NCBI RefSeq assembly: GCF_900091315.1
Contig: NZ_FLSP01000054.1
Location: 1 to 58,459 of the forward strand
Direction: 5' to 3'
From: Streptomyces sp. DI166
GTDB lineage: Bacteria; Actinomycetota; Actinomycetes; Streptomycetales; Streptomycetaceae
DNA: 58,459 nucleotides
Part shown: piece by piece, positions 26,841-34,992 of the stretch
Position numbering within the stretch: the first letter of the stretch is position 1
Layout: each line of letters opens with the position of its first letter
Notes under the pieces: generated by a model
What the model saw: the letters and a program-made list of their open reading frames with translations, nothing else
What the model was told of the DNA's origin: nothing
The model's database searches: none
Program-made: the position numbers and the translations under genes

Positions 26841-27439
26841 TGCCCAAGGGACAGCCGAGTGTGGTGCCGGACGACGGGCTGACCACGCGGCAGCGGCGCA
26901 ACCGGCCGCTGGTCGTGGTGCACACCGGGATCGGCAAGGGCAAGTCCACCGCCGCGTTCGGGCTCGCGCTGCGGGCCTGGAACCAGGGGTGGCCGATCGG
27001 GGTGTTCCAGTTCGTCAAGTCGGCGAAGTGGAAGGTCGGCGAGGAGAACGCGCTGCGGGTGCTGGGAGCGTCCGGGGAGGGCGGTTCCGTCGACTGGCAC
27101 AAGATGGGCGAGGGCTGGTCGTGGGTGCAGCGCGATCAGCAGATGGACAACGAGGAGAAGGCCCGCGAGGGCTGGGAGCAGGTCAAGCGGGACCTGGCCG
27201 CCGAGACGTACAAGCTGTACGTGCTCGACGAGTTCGCGTACCCCATGCACTGGGGGTGGGTGGACACCGATGAGGTGATCTCAGTGCTGCGGGAGCGGCC
27301 GGGGACGCAGCATGTCGTGATCACCGGGCGGAACGCGCCCGAGAAGCTCGTCGACTTCGCGGATCTCGTGACCGACATGTCCAAGGTGAAGCATCCGATG
27401 GACGCCGGTCAGAAGGGGCAGAGGGGCATCGAGTGGTGA
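26840..27439 (+). CDS. cobO: Cob(I)yrinic acid a,c-diamide adenosyltransferase CobO
   Basis: 199 aa. P-loop TGIGKGKST at 29-37 and the CobA/CobO-type segments VFQFVKSAKWKVGEENAL, WVQRDQQMDNEEKARE, YVLDEFAYPMHWGWVD and VVITGRNAPEKLVDFADLV. It transfers the adenosyl group from ATP to Co(I) corrinoids. The ATG overlaps the last base of the chelatase stop (TAATG) and its own stop lies within the start region of cobB. Confidence 0.95.
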   Translation: MPKGQPSVVPDDGLTTRQRRNRPLVVVHTGIGKGKSTAAFGLALRAWNQGWPIGVFQFVKSAKWKVGEENALRVLGASGEGGSVDWHKMGEGWSWVQRDQQMDNEEKAREGWEQVKRDLAAETYKLYVLDEFAYPMHWGWVDTDEVISVLRERPGTQHVVITGRNAPEKLVDFADLVTDMSKVKHPMDAGQKGQRGIEW

Positions 27440-29097
27440 TGTCCTCGTCCGTTCCTCGGCTGGTCATCGCCGCGCCGGCCTCCGGCAGCGGCAAGACCAC
27501 GGTTGCCACGGGTCTGATGGCCGCGTTCGCCGCGCGGGGGCTTGCCGTGTCCCCGCACAAGGTGGGGCCGGACTACATCGATCCCGGGTATCACGCGCTC
27601 GCGTGCGGGCGGGTGGGGCGGAACCTCGACGCGTATCTGTGCGGGCCCGAGTTGGTGGGGCCGCTGTTCCTGCACGGGGCGCGCGGGTGTGACGTGGCCG
27701 TCGTCGAGGGTGTGATGGGGCTGTACGACGGGGTCGCGGGCGGGGGTGAGCTGGCGTCCACGGCGCATGTCGCGAAGTTGTTGCGGGCGCCGGTGGTGCT
27801 TGTCGTCGACGCGTCTTCGCAGGCTCGGTCGGTGGCCGCGCTTGTGCATGGGTTCGTCTCGTTCGATCCGGAGGTCCGGGTCGGTGGGGTGATTCTGAAC
27901 AAGGTCGGTTCGGATCGGCACGAGGAGTTGTTGCGGGAGGCGTTGGAGTCGGTCGGGGTGCCGGTGCTGGGGGTGCTGCGGCGGGCGGTTCAGGTGGATA
28001 CGCCTTCTCGGCATCTGGGGTTGGTGCCGGTTGCGGAGCGGCGTGCGGCGGCGGTTTCTGCGGTGGCTGCGATGGGGGCGCAGGTTGCCGACGGGTGTGA
28101 TCTGGAGGGGTTGCTTTCGCTGGCGCGTAGCGCGGGGGCCGTGTCGGGTGCGGCCTGGTGTGCGGCTGATGCCTTGGGTTCTTCGCCCCCGCCGCCCCTT
28201 CCCGTCCCGTCCCCGGGGGCTGCCGCCCCCGGACCCCCGCCTGTCGGCCCTGAACGGGCCTCGTCCTCAAACGCCGGACGGGCTGGACACAACCGGCCAG
28301 CGTTCCCAAACGCAGGACGGGCTGGACACAACCGGCCAGCGTTCCCAAACGCCGGACAGGCTGGACACAACCGGCCAGCGTTCCCAAACGCCGGACAGGC
28401 TGGACACAACCGGCCTGCGTTCTCAAACGCCGGACGGGCTGGACACAACCGGCCTGCGTTCTCAAACGCCGGACGGGCTGAGGATGCCGGCCGGTCGCCG
28501 AGAGTCGCCGTGGCCGGTGGGCCCGCCTTCACCTTCTCCTATGCCGAGCACTCCGAGCTGCTCACCGCTGCCGGGGCCGAGGTCGTCACGTTCGATCCGC
28601 TTCACGACGAGGAACTGCCCGAAGGCACCCGGGGTCTCGTCATCGGCGGTGGGTTCCCCGAGGTGTACGCCTCCGAGTTGTCCGCCAATGAGCCGCTGCG
28701 CAAGGCCGTTGCCGAACTGGCCCGGTCCGGCGCTCCCGTTGCCGCCGAGTGTGCCGGGTTGCTGTATCTGTGCCGGGAGTTGGACGGGCTGCCCATGTGC
28801 GGGGTGCTGGAGGCCGAGGCGCGGATGAGCGAGCGGCTGACGCTCGGGTATCGGGAGGCCGTTGCCGTGGGGGACAGTTCGCTCGCTGTCGCGGGGACGC
28901 GGATGCGGGGGCACGAGTTTCATCGGACCGTCGTGGAGCCGGGGGCCGGGCGTGCGCCCGCCTGGGGTGTGCTGTCGCCGGAGCGGCGGGTCGAGGGGTT
29001 TGTACAGCGTGGTGTGCACGCGAGTTATCTGCACACGCACTGGGCGGCGGCGCCCGGTGTCGCCCGTCGGTTCGTGGAGAGGTGCCGGACGTCATGA
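27433..29097 (+). CDS. cobB: Cobyrinate a,c-diamide synthase CobB/CbiA with repeat-expanded linker
   Basis: 554 aa from GTG 27433; GTG 27436 and ATG 27439 are nearly equal choices (GAGGGG upstream favours the GTGs). N-terminal P-loop ASGSGKTTVATG near 16-27, SPHKVGPDYIDPGYH, VEGVMGLYDG. C-terminal amidotransferase with cysteine in VAAECAGLLYLCREL and histidines near GHEFHRTVVEP and SYLHTHWAA. It makes the first two amidations of (hydrogeno)cobyrinic acid. It is about 90-100 residues longer than usual: residues ~245-355, between the two domains, are a proline-rich stretch and a 13-residue repeat (NAG-x-AGHNRPAF-x) encoded by 39-bp DNA repeats. The active-site motifs look intact. Confidence 0.9.
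   Translation: MVMSSSVPRLVIAAPASGSGKTTVATGLMAAFAARGLAVSPHKVGPDYIDPGYHALACGRVGRNLDAYLCGPELVGPLFLHGARGCDVAVVEGVMGLYDGVAGGGELASTAHVAKLLRAPVVLVVDASSQARSVAALVHGFVSFDPEVRVGGVILNKVGSDRHEELLREALESVGVPVLGVLRRAVQVDTPSRHLGLVPVAERRAAAVSAVAAMGAQVADGCDLEGLLSLARSAGAVSGAAWCAADALGSSPPPPLPVPSPGAAAPGPPPVGPERASSSNAGRAGHNRPAFPNAGRAGHNRPAFPNAGQAGHNRPAFPNAGQAGHNRPAFSNAGRAGHNRPAFSNAGRAEDAGRSPRVAVAGGPAFTFSYAEHSELLTAAGAEVVTFDPLHDEELPEGTRGLVIGGGFPEVYASELSANEPLRKAVAELARSGAPVAAECAGLLYLCRELDGLPMCGVLEAEARMSERLTLGYREAVAVGDSSLAVAGTRMRGHEFHRTVVEPGAGRAPAWGVLSPERRVEGFVQRGVHASYLHTHWAAAPGVARRFVERCRTS
28213..28232. repeat. GC hairpin of Streptomyces intergenic type inside cobB
   Basis: CCGGGGGC-tgcc-GCCCCCGG, an 8-bp perfect stem, followed by GGACCCCC. 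This motif is usually seen between Streptomyces genes, next to CTCAAACGCCGGACGGGCTG; here both lie inside the cobB reading frame. Confidence 0.7.
28269..28479. repeat. 39-bp in-frame tandem repeat array in cobB linker
   Basis: Unit starts (AAACGC...) fall at 28269, 28308, 28347, 28386, 28425 and 28464, exactly 39 bp apart: five full units plus a truncated sixth. Each contains AAACGCCGGAC[A/G]GGCTGGACA and ACCGGCC[A/T]GCGTT[C]. 39 bp keeps the frame and codes 13 residues. Units differ by a few substitutions only, so the expansion looks recent. Confidence 0.9.
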
Positions 29098-29828
29098 GCA
29101 GCAGCAAGTTGATCGGTGTCGGGGTCGGTCCCGGCGATCCGGAGCTGGTGACCGTCAAGGGTGTGCGCGCGCTGCAGGACGCTGATGTCGTCGTCGTGCC
29201 GGTGATGGACACCGGGGAGCGGGGGCGGGCCGAGGCCACGGTTCTGCACTATGTCGGTGCGGAGAAAATCGTACGGGTCGTGTTCGCGCTGAACGAGCGG
29301 ACCGATCGGCGGCGGCGGGAGGATGCCTGGGACGCCGCCGGGGCTCGGGTCGCCGAGTTGCTGCGGGAGCACGCGGTCGTCGCCTTCGCCACCATCGGTG
29401 ACCCGAACGTGTACTCCACCTTCACCTATCTCGCCCACACCATTGGCGAGCTGGTGCCCGACGCCGTGGTCGAGACGGTGCCGGGTATCACCGCCATGCA
29501 GGATCTCGCCGCGCGTTCCGGTGCCGTGCTCACCGAGGGGACCGAGCCGTTGACCCTGGTGCCGGTGACCGCCGGGGCCGCCGTGCTCAAGGACGCCCTG
29601 GCGGGGCCCGGGACCGTGGTGGCGTACAAGTTCGGGCGGCAGGCCGCCGAGGTGGCCGAGGCGCTGCGGGAGACCGGGCGGATCGGGGACGCGGTGTGGG
29701 GTGCCGCGCTCGGGCTGCCCGAGGAGTCGATCCGGCCCGCCGGTGAGATGGACGGGTCCCCCTTGCCGTATCTCTCCACGCTGATCGCGCCCGCGCGGCG
29801 CGACGGCGGGCGGGGTGGGAAGTTGTGA
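29094..29828 (+). CDS. cobI: Precorrin-2 C20-methyltransferase CobI/CbiL
   Basis: 244 aa from ATG in the ATGA overlap with cobB. Class III methyltransferase signs: GVGVGPGDPELVTVKGVRAL near 8-27, FATIGDPNVYSTFTYL (SAM-binding GDP loop), VETVPGITAMQDLAARSG. It methylates C20 of precorrin-2 with SAM. Last gene of the first rightward block; a reverse-strand ZIP gene follows after 17 bp. Confidence 0.94.
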   Translation: MSSSKLIGVGVGPGDPELVTVKGVRALQDADVVVVPVMDTGERGRAEATVLHYVGAEKIVRVVFALNERTDRRRREDAWDAAGARVAELLREHAVVAFATIGDPNVYSTFTYLAHTIGELVPDAVVETVPGITAMQDLAARSGAVLTEGTEPLTLVPVTAGAAVLKDALAGPGTVVAYKFGRQAAEVAEALRETGRIGDAVWGAALGLPEESIRPAGEMDGSPLPYLSTLIAPARRDGGRGGKL

Positions 29829-29845
29829 GCCGCCCGCGTCCGGCC

Positions 29846-30574
29846 TCACTCGGCGACGCCCACCACCAGCCAGATGAACGCCGCCCCGGCGATCGTGCAC
29901 AGGACGGTGGAGCGGGCGGGGTGTTCGTGGTGGGCCTCGGGGAGGATCTCCGCCGCCGCGAGGTAGAGCAGCGCGCCGCCGAACAGGCCGAGATAGCCGC
30001 CGAGTACGGCCTCGGGGATGGTCACGAAGGTCGTGCAGGCCGCGCCGACGACGGGTGCGAGCGCGTCGGCGAGGAGCATGAGCTGGGCCCGGCGGCGGGC
30101 GTTCCCGTACAGGCTGGTGATCGTGTACGTGTTGAAGCCGTCGGCGAAGTCGTGGGCGATGACCGCGAGGGCGACAGCCACGCCCATGCCGCCGCCGACC
30201 TGGAAGGCCGCGCCGATGGCGACGCCGTCCATCGCGCTGTGGCCGACCATCGCGGCGGCCGCCGTCAGGCCCACCTCGGGGGTCCGGCCGTTGTGCTCCT
30301 CGCCGCCGTGCGCGGCCTGGCGGACGGCCAGCAGGCGTTCCACCAGGTGGGCCAGGAGGAATCCGGCCACGAACAGCAGCAGCGCGGCGGGGACGCCGTG
30401 GATCTCCTCCCCCGCCGCCCGAAGCGCCTCGGGCAGCAGGTCGAGGCCGACCACGCCGAGCATCAGTCCGCCGGCCAGGCCCAGCACGAGGTGGCGGCGG
30501 TCCGTCACGCGTTGCGCCGTCCAGCCGCCGGCCAGCGTCATCAGGAACGCGCCGAGCGCGACGAAGACCGCCAT
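29846..30574 (-). CDS. ZIP-family metal transporter
   Basis: 242 aa, eight hydrophobic helices. The ZIP metal site is visible in helix 4/5: VGHSAMDGVAIGAA and IAHDFADGFNTYT, with the conserved H and D/N residues, and a histidine-rich loop between helices 3 and 4 (AAHGGEEHNG). It imports a divalent metal; zinc is the family default, but its place inside the cobalamin cluster makes cobalt worth testing. It is the only reverse-strand gene within the cluster and splits the cob operon. A palindrome (30588-30615) lies 14 bp before its start. Confidence 0.85.
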   Translation of the reverse strand: MAVFVALGAFLMTLAGGWTAQRVTDRRHLVLGLAGGLMLGVVGLDLLPEALRAAGEEIHGVPAALLLFVAGFLLAHLVERLLAVRQAAHGGEEHNGRTPEVGLTAAAAMVGHSAMDGVAIGAAFQVGGGMGVAVALAVIAHDFADGFNTYTITSLYGNARRRAQLMLLADALAPVVGAACTTFVTIPEAVLGGYLGLFGGALLYLAAAEILPEAHHEHPARSTVLCTIAGAAFIWLVVGVAE

Positions 30575-30587
30575 AGGGCTTTGCTAC

Positions 30588-30615
30588 CGGATTCGGGCGC
30601 ACGGGGGCGAATCCG
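30588..30615. promoter_or_regulatory. 8-bp inverted repeat between ZIP gene and cobM
   Basis: CGGATTCG (30588-30595) and CGAATCCG (30608-30615), 12-nt spacer, in the 107-bp gap from which the ZIP gene (left) and the cobM block (right) are divergently transcribed. It is a candidate metalloregulator operator or RNA hairpin. No cobalamin riboswitch is visible in this gap. Confidence 0.5.
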
Positions 30616-30681
30616 ACGCCCGCGCGGCCACTGAACTTTTCCCACCTACGCAGCACCACCCGTACGAGAGGACCCTCCCCC

Positions 30682-31509
30682 ATGGCCGATGCCCCCAACG
30701 GCAAGGTGACCTTCGTCGGTGCCGGTCCCGGCGCCGCCGATCTGCTGACGTTCCGGGCCGCGCGCGCCATCGCCGAGGCCGATGTGGTGATCTGGGCGGC
30801 CAGCCTGGTGCAGGAGGAGGTCCTCCAGCACGCGCGGGAGGACGCCGAGATCCTGGACTCGGCGGCCATGTCCCTGGAGGACGTGGTGGCCGTGTACGAG
30901 CGGGCGCGGGCGGAAGGGTTGCGGGTCGCCCGTATTCACTCCGGTGACCCGGCCCTGTGGGGCGGTACGCAAGAGCAGCTCGACAGGTGTGCGGAGATCG
31001 GGATCGACACCGAGGTGGTGCCCGGGGTGTCGGCGTTCTCGGCGGTGGCCGCGCTCGCGCAGCGCGAGCTGACGATTCCCGAGGTCGCGCAGTCGGTGGT
31101 GCTGACCCGGCTCGGTGGCGGCAAGACGCCGATGCCTCCGGGTGAGGAGGTGCGGGAGTTCGCCCGGCACGGGACGACGATGGCGATCTTCCTTTCGGCG
31201 GCCCGCAGCGGGCAGTTGGTGCGGGAGCTGCTGGAGGGCGGCTATCCGACGGACACCCCGGTCGTGGTCGCGTACCAGGCGACCTGGCCGGAGGAGCTGA
31301 TCGTGCGGTGCACGGTGGGCACGCTGGAGGAGACGGTCAAGGAGCACAAGCTGTGGAAGCACACGCTGTTCCTGGTCGGTCCGGCGCTGTCGGCGCACGG
31401 GACGCGTTCGCATCTGTACCACCCCGGCCACTTCCACGGGTTCCGCAAGGCCGATCCTCAGGCGCGGCGGGCGCTGCGCGAGCGCGGGGCGAGCGGGGCG
31501 GGAACGTGA
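30682..31509 (+). CDS. cobM: Precorrin-4 C11-methyltransferase CobM/CbiF
   Basis: 275 aa. VTFVGAGPGAADLLTFRAAR near 8, IHSGDPALWGGTQEQ (GDP loop), VVPGVSAFSAVAALAQREL and LTRLGGGKTPMP are CobM/CbiF features. SAM-dependent methylation at C11. AGAGG 12 bp upstream of the ATG. It starts the second rightward cob block; its stop overlaps the next start (GTGA). Confidence 0.94.
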   Translation: MADAPNGKVTFVGAGPGAADLLTFRAARAIAEADVVIWAASLVQEEVLQHAREDAEILDSAAMSLEDVVAVYERARAEGLRVARIHSGDPALWGGTQEQLDRCAEIGIDTEVVPGVSAFSAVAALAQRELTIPEVAQSVVLTRLGGGKTPMPPGEEVREFARHGTTMAIFLSAARSGQLVRELLEGGYPTDTPVVVAYQATWPEELIVRCTVGTLEETVKEHKLWKHTLFLVGPALSAHGTRSHLYHPGHFHGFRKADPQARRALRERGASGAGT

Positions 31510-32738
31510 TCACGGTCGTCGGTACGGGGACGGGGGCGCCGCTCGACGCGGGGGTGCTGGCCGGGGCCCGGCTCGTGGTGGGCGGGCGCCGGCATCTGGA
31601 CGCGGCGCCGGTTCCGGCGGACGCGGAACGGGTCGTGCTCGGGTCGCTCGCTCCCGCCCTGGACGTCATCGAGCGGCATCTGGACAAGGCGCACAGGGTG
31701 GTCGTGCTGGCCTCCGGTGACCCGGGGTTCTTCGGGATCGTGCGGGTGCTGGCGGAGCGGTTCGGGTCCGGTGCGCTGGACGTGCGGCCGGGGGTGTCGT
31801 CCGTGGCCGCCGCGTTCGCGCGGGCGGGGGTGCCGTGGGACGACGCGGTCGTCGTCAGCGCGCACGGGCGGGACCCGCGTACGGCCGTGAACGTGTGCCG
31901 GGCGCGGCCGAAGGTGGCGGTGCTGACCGGGCCGGGGGCCGGTCCGGCGGAGCTGGGGGCGGCGCTGCGCGGCTCGGCCCGCGTGCTGTTGGTGGCCTCC
32001 GCGCTGGGTACGGCCGAGGAGCGCGTGGAGCGGGTCACGCCCGCCGAGGCCGCGGACCGGGACTGGGGTGCGGCGGTGAGTGTCGTGCTGTGTCTGGACG
32101 AGGCGCGGCTGCTGGGGCTGGTGCGCACGGTCGCGGGGCCGCCCGCCGGGCCCGCCGGGTGGGCGCTGGCCGAGGCGGAGTTCGCGCACCGGGACTCGAT
32201 GATCACCAAGTTCGAGGTGCGGGCGCTGGCACTGGCCCGGCTCGGGCCCCGGCTCGGTGACCTGGTGTGGGACGTGGGCGCGGGCTCGGGCTCGGTGGCC
32301 GTGGAGTGCGCGCGGCTCGGGGCCGCCGCCGTCGCGGTGGAGAAGACCCGGGACGGTGTGGAGCGGATCCGCGCCAACGCCGCCGCGCACGGGGTCGACG
32401 TGCACGCCGTGCACGGTGCGGCCCCCGCCGCGCTCACCGAACTGGACGACCCGGACGCGGTGTTCGTCGGCGGTGGTGGTGCCGAGCTGCCCAAGATCGT
32501 GTCGGTGTGCGCGCGGCGCGCCCGGCGCGGCGTGGTCGTCGCCATGGCGGCCCTGGACCGGGTTCCGGCGGCGCGGGACGCGCTCACGGAGGCCGGGTTC
32601 GACTGCGACGGGGTGCTGTTGCAGTCCTCGCGGCTCGCGCCGCTGCCGGGGGATGTGTCCCGGCTGGCGGCGACCAATCCCGTTTTCCTGCTCTGGGGTG
32701 TGCGAACTCCCCCTGTCGACGAAGGAGTTGCTCAGTGA
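31506..32738 (+). CDS. cobL: Precorrin-6Y C5,15-methyltransferase (decarboxylating) CobL (CbiE-CbiT fusion)
   Basis: 410 aa from GTG in the GTGA overlap (VITVVGTGTGAPLDAG). N-terminal half is CbiE-like (class III: VLASGDPGFFGIVRVL, RPGVSSVAAAFARAG). C-terminal half is CbiT-like, a Rossmann methyltransferase: LVWDVGAGSGSVAVE SAM loop and VFVGGGGAELPKIV. The fused enzyme methylates C5 and C15 and removes the acetate carboxylate at C12. Overlaps the next gene by 4 bp. Confidence 0.93.
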   Translation: MITVVGTGTGAPLDAGVLAGARLVVGGRRHLDAAPVPADAERVVLGSLAPALDVIERHLDKAHRVVVLASGDPGFFGIVRVLAERFGSGALDVRPGVSSVAAAFARAGVPWDDAVVVSAHGRDPRTAVNVCRARPKVAVLTGPGAGPAELGAALRGSARVLLVASALGTAEERVERVTPAEAADRDWGAAVSVVLCLDEARLLGLVRTVAGPPAGPAGWALAEAEFAHRDSMITKFEVRALALARLGPRLGDLVWDVGAGSGSVAVECARLGAAAVAVEKTRDGVERIRANAAAHGVDVHAVHGAAPAALTELDDPDAVFVGGGGAELPKIVSVCARRARRGVVVAMAALDRVPAARDALTEAGFDCDGVLLQSSRLAPLPGDVSRLAATNPVFLLWGVRTPPVDEGVAQ

Positions 32739-34408
32739 TCGGCCTGATTTCCGCCACCGCGGCGGGTGCGGCCGCGCGGGACCGGCTGGCCGCGGCGTGG
32801 CCGGAGCGGACGCGCGTGTACGAGGGTCCGGTGGCGGACGCCGTACGGGCCGCCTTCGCGGAGTGCGAGCAGCTCGTGTGCTTCCTGGCCACGGGGGCGG
32901 TGGTGCGCCTGGTGGCGCCGCTGCTCGGGGACAAGCGGACCGACCCGGGTGTGGTCTGCGTCGACGAGGGCGGGCGGTTCGCCGTGTCGCTGGTCGGCGG
33001 GCACGGCGGGGGCGCCAATGCGCTGGCCGGTGAGGTCGCCGAGGTGCTGGGGGCGCAGCCGGTGGTGACGACGGCGACGGACGCGGTCGGGCTGCCCGGC
33101 CTGGACACCCTCGGCCTCCCGGTGGAGGGCGATGTGGCCGCCGTGTCACGGGCCCTGCTGGACGGCGAACCGGTGGCGCTGCGCGCGGAGTTGGCGTGGC
33201 CGCTGCCCGCGCTGCGGACCGGCGGGGAGGGCGCGTACACGCTGCGCGTGACGGACCGTGCCGTCGAACCCGCCGAGCGGGAGGCCGTACTGCGTCCGCC
33301 GTCGCTGGTGGTGGGCGTCGGCGCCTCGAAGGGGGCCCCGGTCGACGAGGTCCTCGGGTTGATCCACCGGTCGCTGGAGGGGCTCTCCCCGCTCTCGGTG
33401 GCGCATCTGGCCACCGTGGACGCCAAGGCCGAGGAGCCCGGCATCGTGGCGGCGGCCGAACGGCTCGGGGTGCCGCTGGTGACGTACCCGGCCGGGGAGC
33501 TGGCCCGGATCGACGTCCCCAACCCCTCCGAGCACCCCCTCGCCGCCGTGGGCACCCCCTCGGTCGCCGAGGCGTCGGCGCTGTACGAGGGCGGCGAACT
33601 CCTCGTCCCCAAGCGGAAGTCGGCGATGGCCACCTGCGCGGTCGTACGGCGTCCCGCGCGCGGCCGGCTGGCCGTGGTCGGCCTGGGTCCGGGCGCCCGC
33701 GATCTGCTCACCCCGCGGGCGAAGGCCGAACTGCGGCGCGCCTCGGTGCTGGTGGGCCTCGACCAGTACGTCGACCAGATCCGCGATCTGCTGCGTCCCG
33801 GCACCCGGGTGCTGGAGTCCGGGCTCGGCGCCGAGGAGGAGCGGGCGCGTACGGCGGTGGCCGAGGCCCGTGCGGGGCATGCCGTGGCGCTGATCGGCAG
33901 CGGGGACGCCGGGGTGTACGCGATGGCCTCGCCCGCGCTGGCGGAGGCGAGCGACGACATCGAGGTGGTCGGGGTGCCCGGGGTGACCGCGGCGCTCGCG
34001 GCCGGGGCGATCCTCGGTGCTCCCCTGGGCCACGACCACGTCTCCATCAGCCTGTCCGACCTGCACACGCCGTGGGAGGTCATCGAGCGGCGGGTACGCG
34101 CGGCGGCCGAGTCGGACCTCGTGGTGACCTTCTACAACCCCCGCTCCCGCGGCCGTGACTGGCAGTTGCCCAAGGCGCTCGCCGTGCTGTCGGAGCACCG
34201 CGAGCCGTCGACGCCGGTCGGTGTCGTACGCAACGCCTCCCGGCCGGACGAATCCAGCCGTCTCACCACGCTCGGCGAACTGGACCCGGCGTGGGTGGAC
34301 ATGATGACCGTCGTGACCGTCGGCAACACCGCCACGCGCAACATCGCCGGACGCATGGTCACCCCGCGCGGCTACCGCTGGCAGGCGTCGCAGGAGGATG
34401 CGCAGTGA
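32735..34408 (+). CDS. cobJ: CbiG - precorrin-3B C17-methyltransferase CobJ/CbiH fusion
   Basis: 557 aa from GTG (VIGLISATAAGAAARDRL). Residues 1-~310 are CbiG: CFLATGAVVRLVAPLL, VSLVGGHGGGANALAGEVA, VVTTATDAVGLP, VVGVGASKGAP, LATVDAKAEEPG. Residues ~320-557 are CobJ/CbiH: LAVVGLGPGARDLLTPRA, LIGSGDAGVYAMASPAL, VVGVPGVTAALAAGAILGAP, VTFYNPRSRGR. CobJ methylates C17 during ring contraction; CbiG opens the delta-lactone in the cobalt-early route. This fusion is common in actinobacteria. Confidence 0.93.
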   Translation: MIGLISATAAGAAARDRLAAAWPERTRVYEGPVADAVRAAFAECEQLVCFLATGAVVRLVAPLLGDKRTDPGVVCVDEGGRFAVSLVGGHGGGANALAGEVAEVLGAQPVVTTATDAVGLPGLDTLGLPVEGDVAAVSRALLDGEPVALRAELAWPLPALRTGGEGAYTLRVTDRAVEPAEREAVLRPPSLVVGVGASKGAPVDEVLGLIHRSLEGLSPLSVAHLATVDAKAEEPGIVAAAERLGVPLVTYPAGELARIDVPNPSEHPLAAVGTPSVAEASALYEGGELLVPKRKSAMATCAVVRRPARGRLAVVGLGPGARDLLTPRAKAELRRASVLVGLDQYVDQIRDLLRPGTRVLESGLGAEEERARTAVAEARAGHAVALIGSGDAGVYAMASPALAEASDDIEVVGVPGVTAALAAGAILGAPLGHDHVSISLSDLHTPWEVIERRVRAAAESDLVVTFYNPRSRGRDWQLPKALAVLSEHREPSTPVGVVRNASRPDESSRLTTLGELDPAWVDMMTVVTVGNTATRNIAGRMVTPRGYRWQASQEDAQ

Positions 34409-34992
34409 ACCGAGTCGTCCACCCCATCGAGGAGGAGTCCTACCGGCGGCTGCGCGCCCGCCTGGACACCTCGCACTTCCCGCCGCTGACCCGGGCGGTC
34501 GTGGAGCGGGTCATCCACTCCGCCGCCGACCTGGACTACGCCGACGACCTCGTCATGGACGAGGGCGAGCTTGAGCGGGCGCACGCGGCACTGCACGCCG
34601 GGGCGCCGGTCGTCGTGGACGTGGAGATGGTCGCGGCCGGGATCACCCGGCGCGAGACCGTCTGCCGCCTGCGCGACGCGGTCGCCGGACCCGGGCTGAC
34701 CCGCTCCGCGCACGCCATCCGGCTCGCCTACGAGCAGGTCGGGCCCGGCGCCCTGTGGGTGATCGGCAACGCGCCGACCGCCCTGGAGGAACTGCTGACC
34801 CTGGACGCCGAACCGGCGCTGGTGATCGGGCTGCCGGTCGGTTTCGTCGGCGCCGTCGAGTCCAAGGCCGCGCTGCGCGAGACCGGGCTGCCCGCCGTGA
34901 GCAACGTGTCCGAGAAGGGCGGTTCGGCGGTCGCCTCGGCCGCCCTCAACGCCCTGCTGTACCACCCCACTTCACCCGAGGAGACACCGTGA
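34405..34992 (+). CDS. cobH: Precorrin-8X methylmutase CobH/CbiC
   Basis: 195 aa from GTG with AGGAGG upstream and 4-bp overlap with cobJ (VNRVVHPIEEESYRRL). Catalytic histidine context VIHSAADLDYADDLV (H in ERVIHSA), VDVEMVAAGITR, IGLPVGFVGAVESKAAL. It moves the methyl group from C11 to C12, forming hydrogenobyrinic acid. Confidence 0.94.
   Translation: MNRVVHPIEEESYRRLRARLDTSHFPPLTRAVVERVIHSAADLDYADDLVMDEGELERAHAALHAGAPVVVDVEMVAAGITRRETVCRLRDAVAGPGLTRSAHAIRLAYEQVGPGALWVIGNAPTALEELLTLDAEPALVIGLPVGFVGAVESKAALRETGLPAVSNVSEKGGSAVASAALNALLYHPTSPEETP

Noticed and set aside
28269..28479. CRISPR array.
   Set aside because: Units are contiguous 39-bp copies with no unique spacers and lie in frame inside cobB; no cas genes are present.
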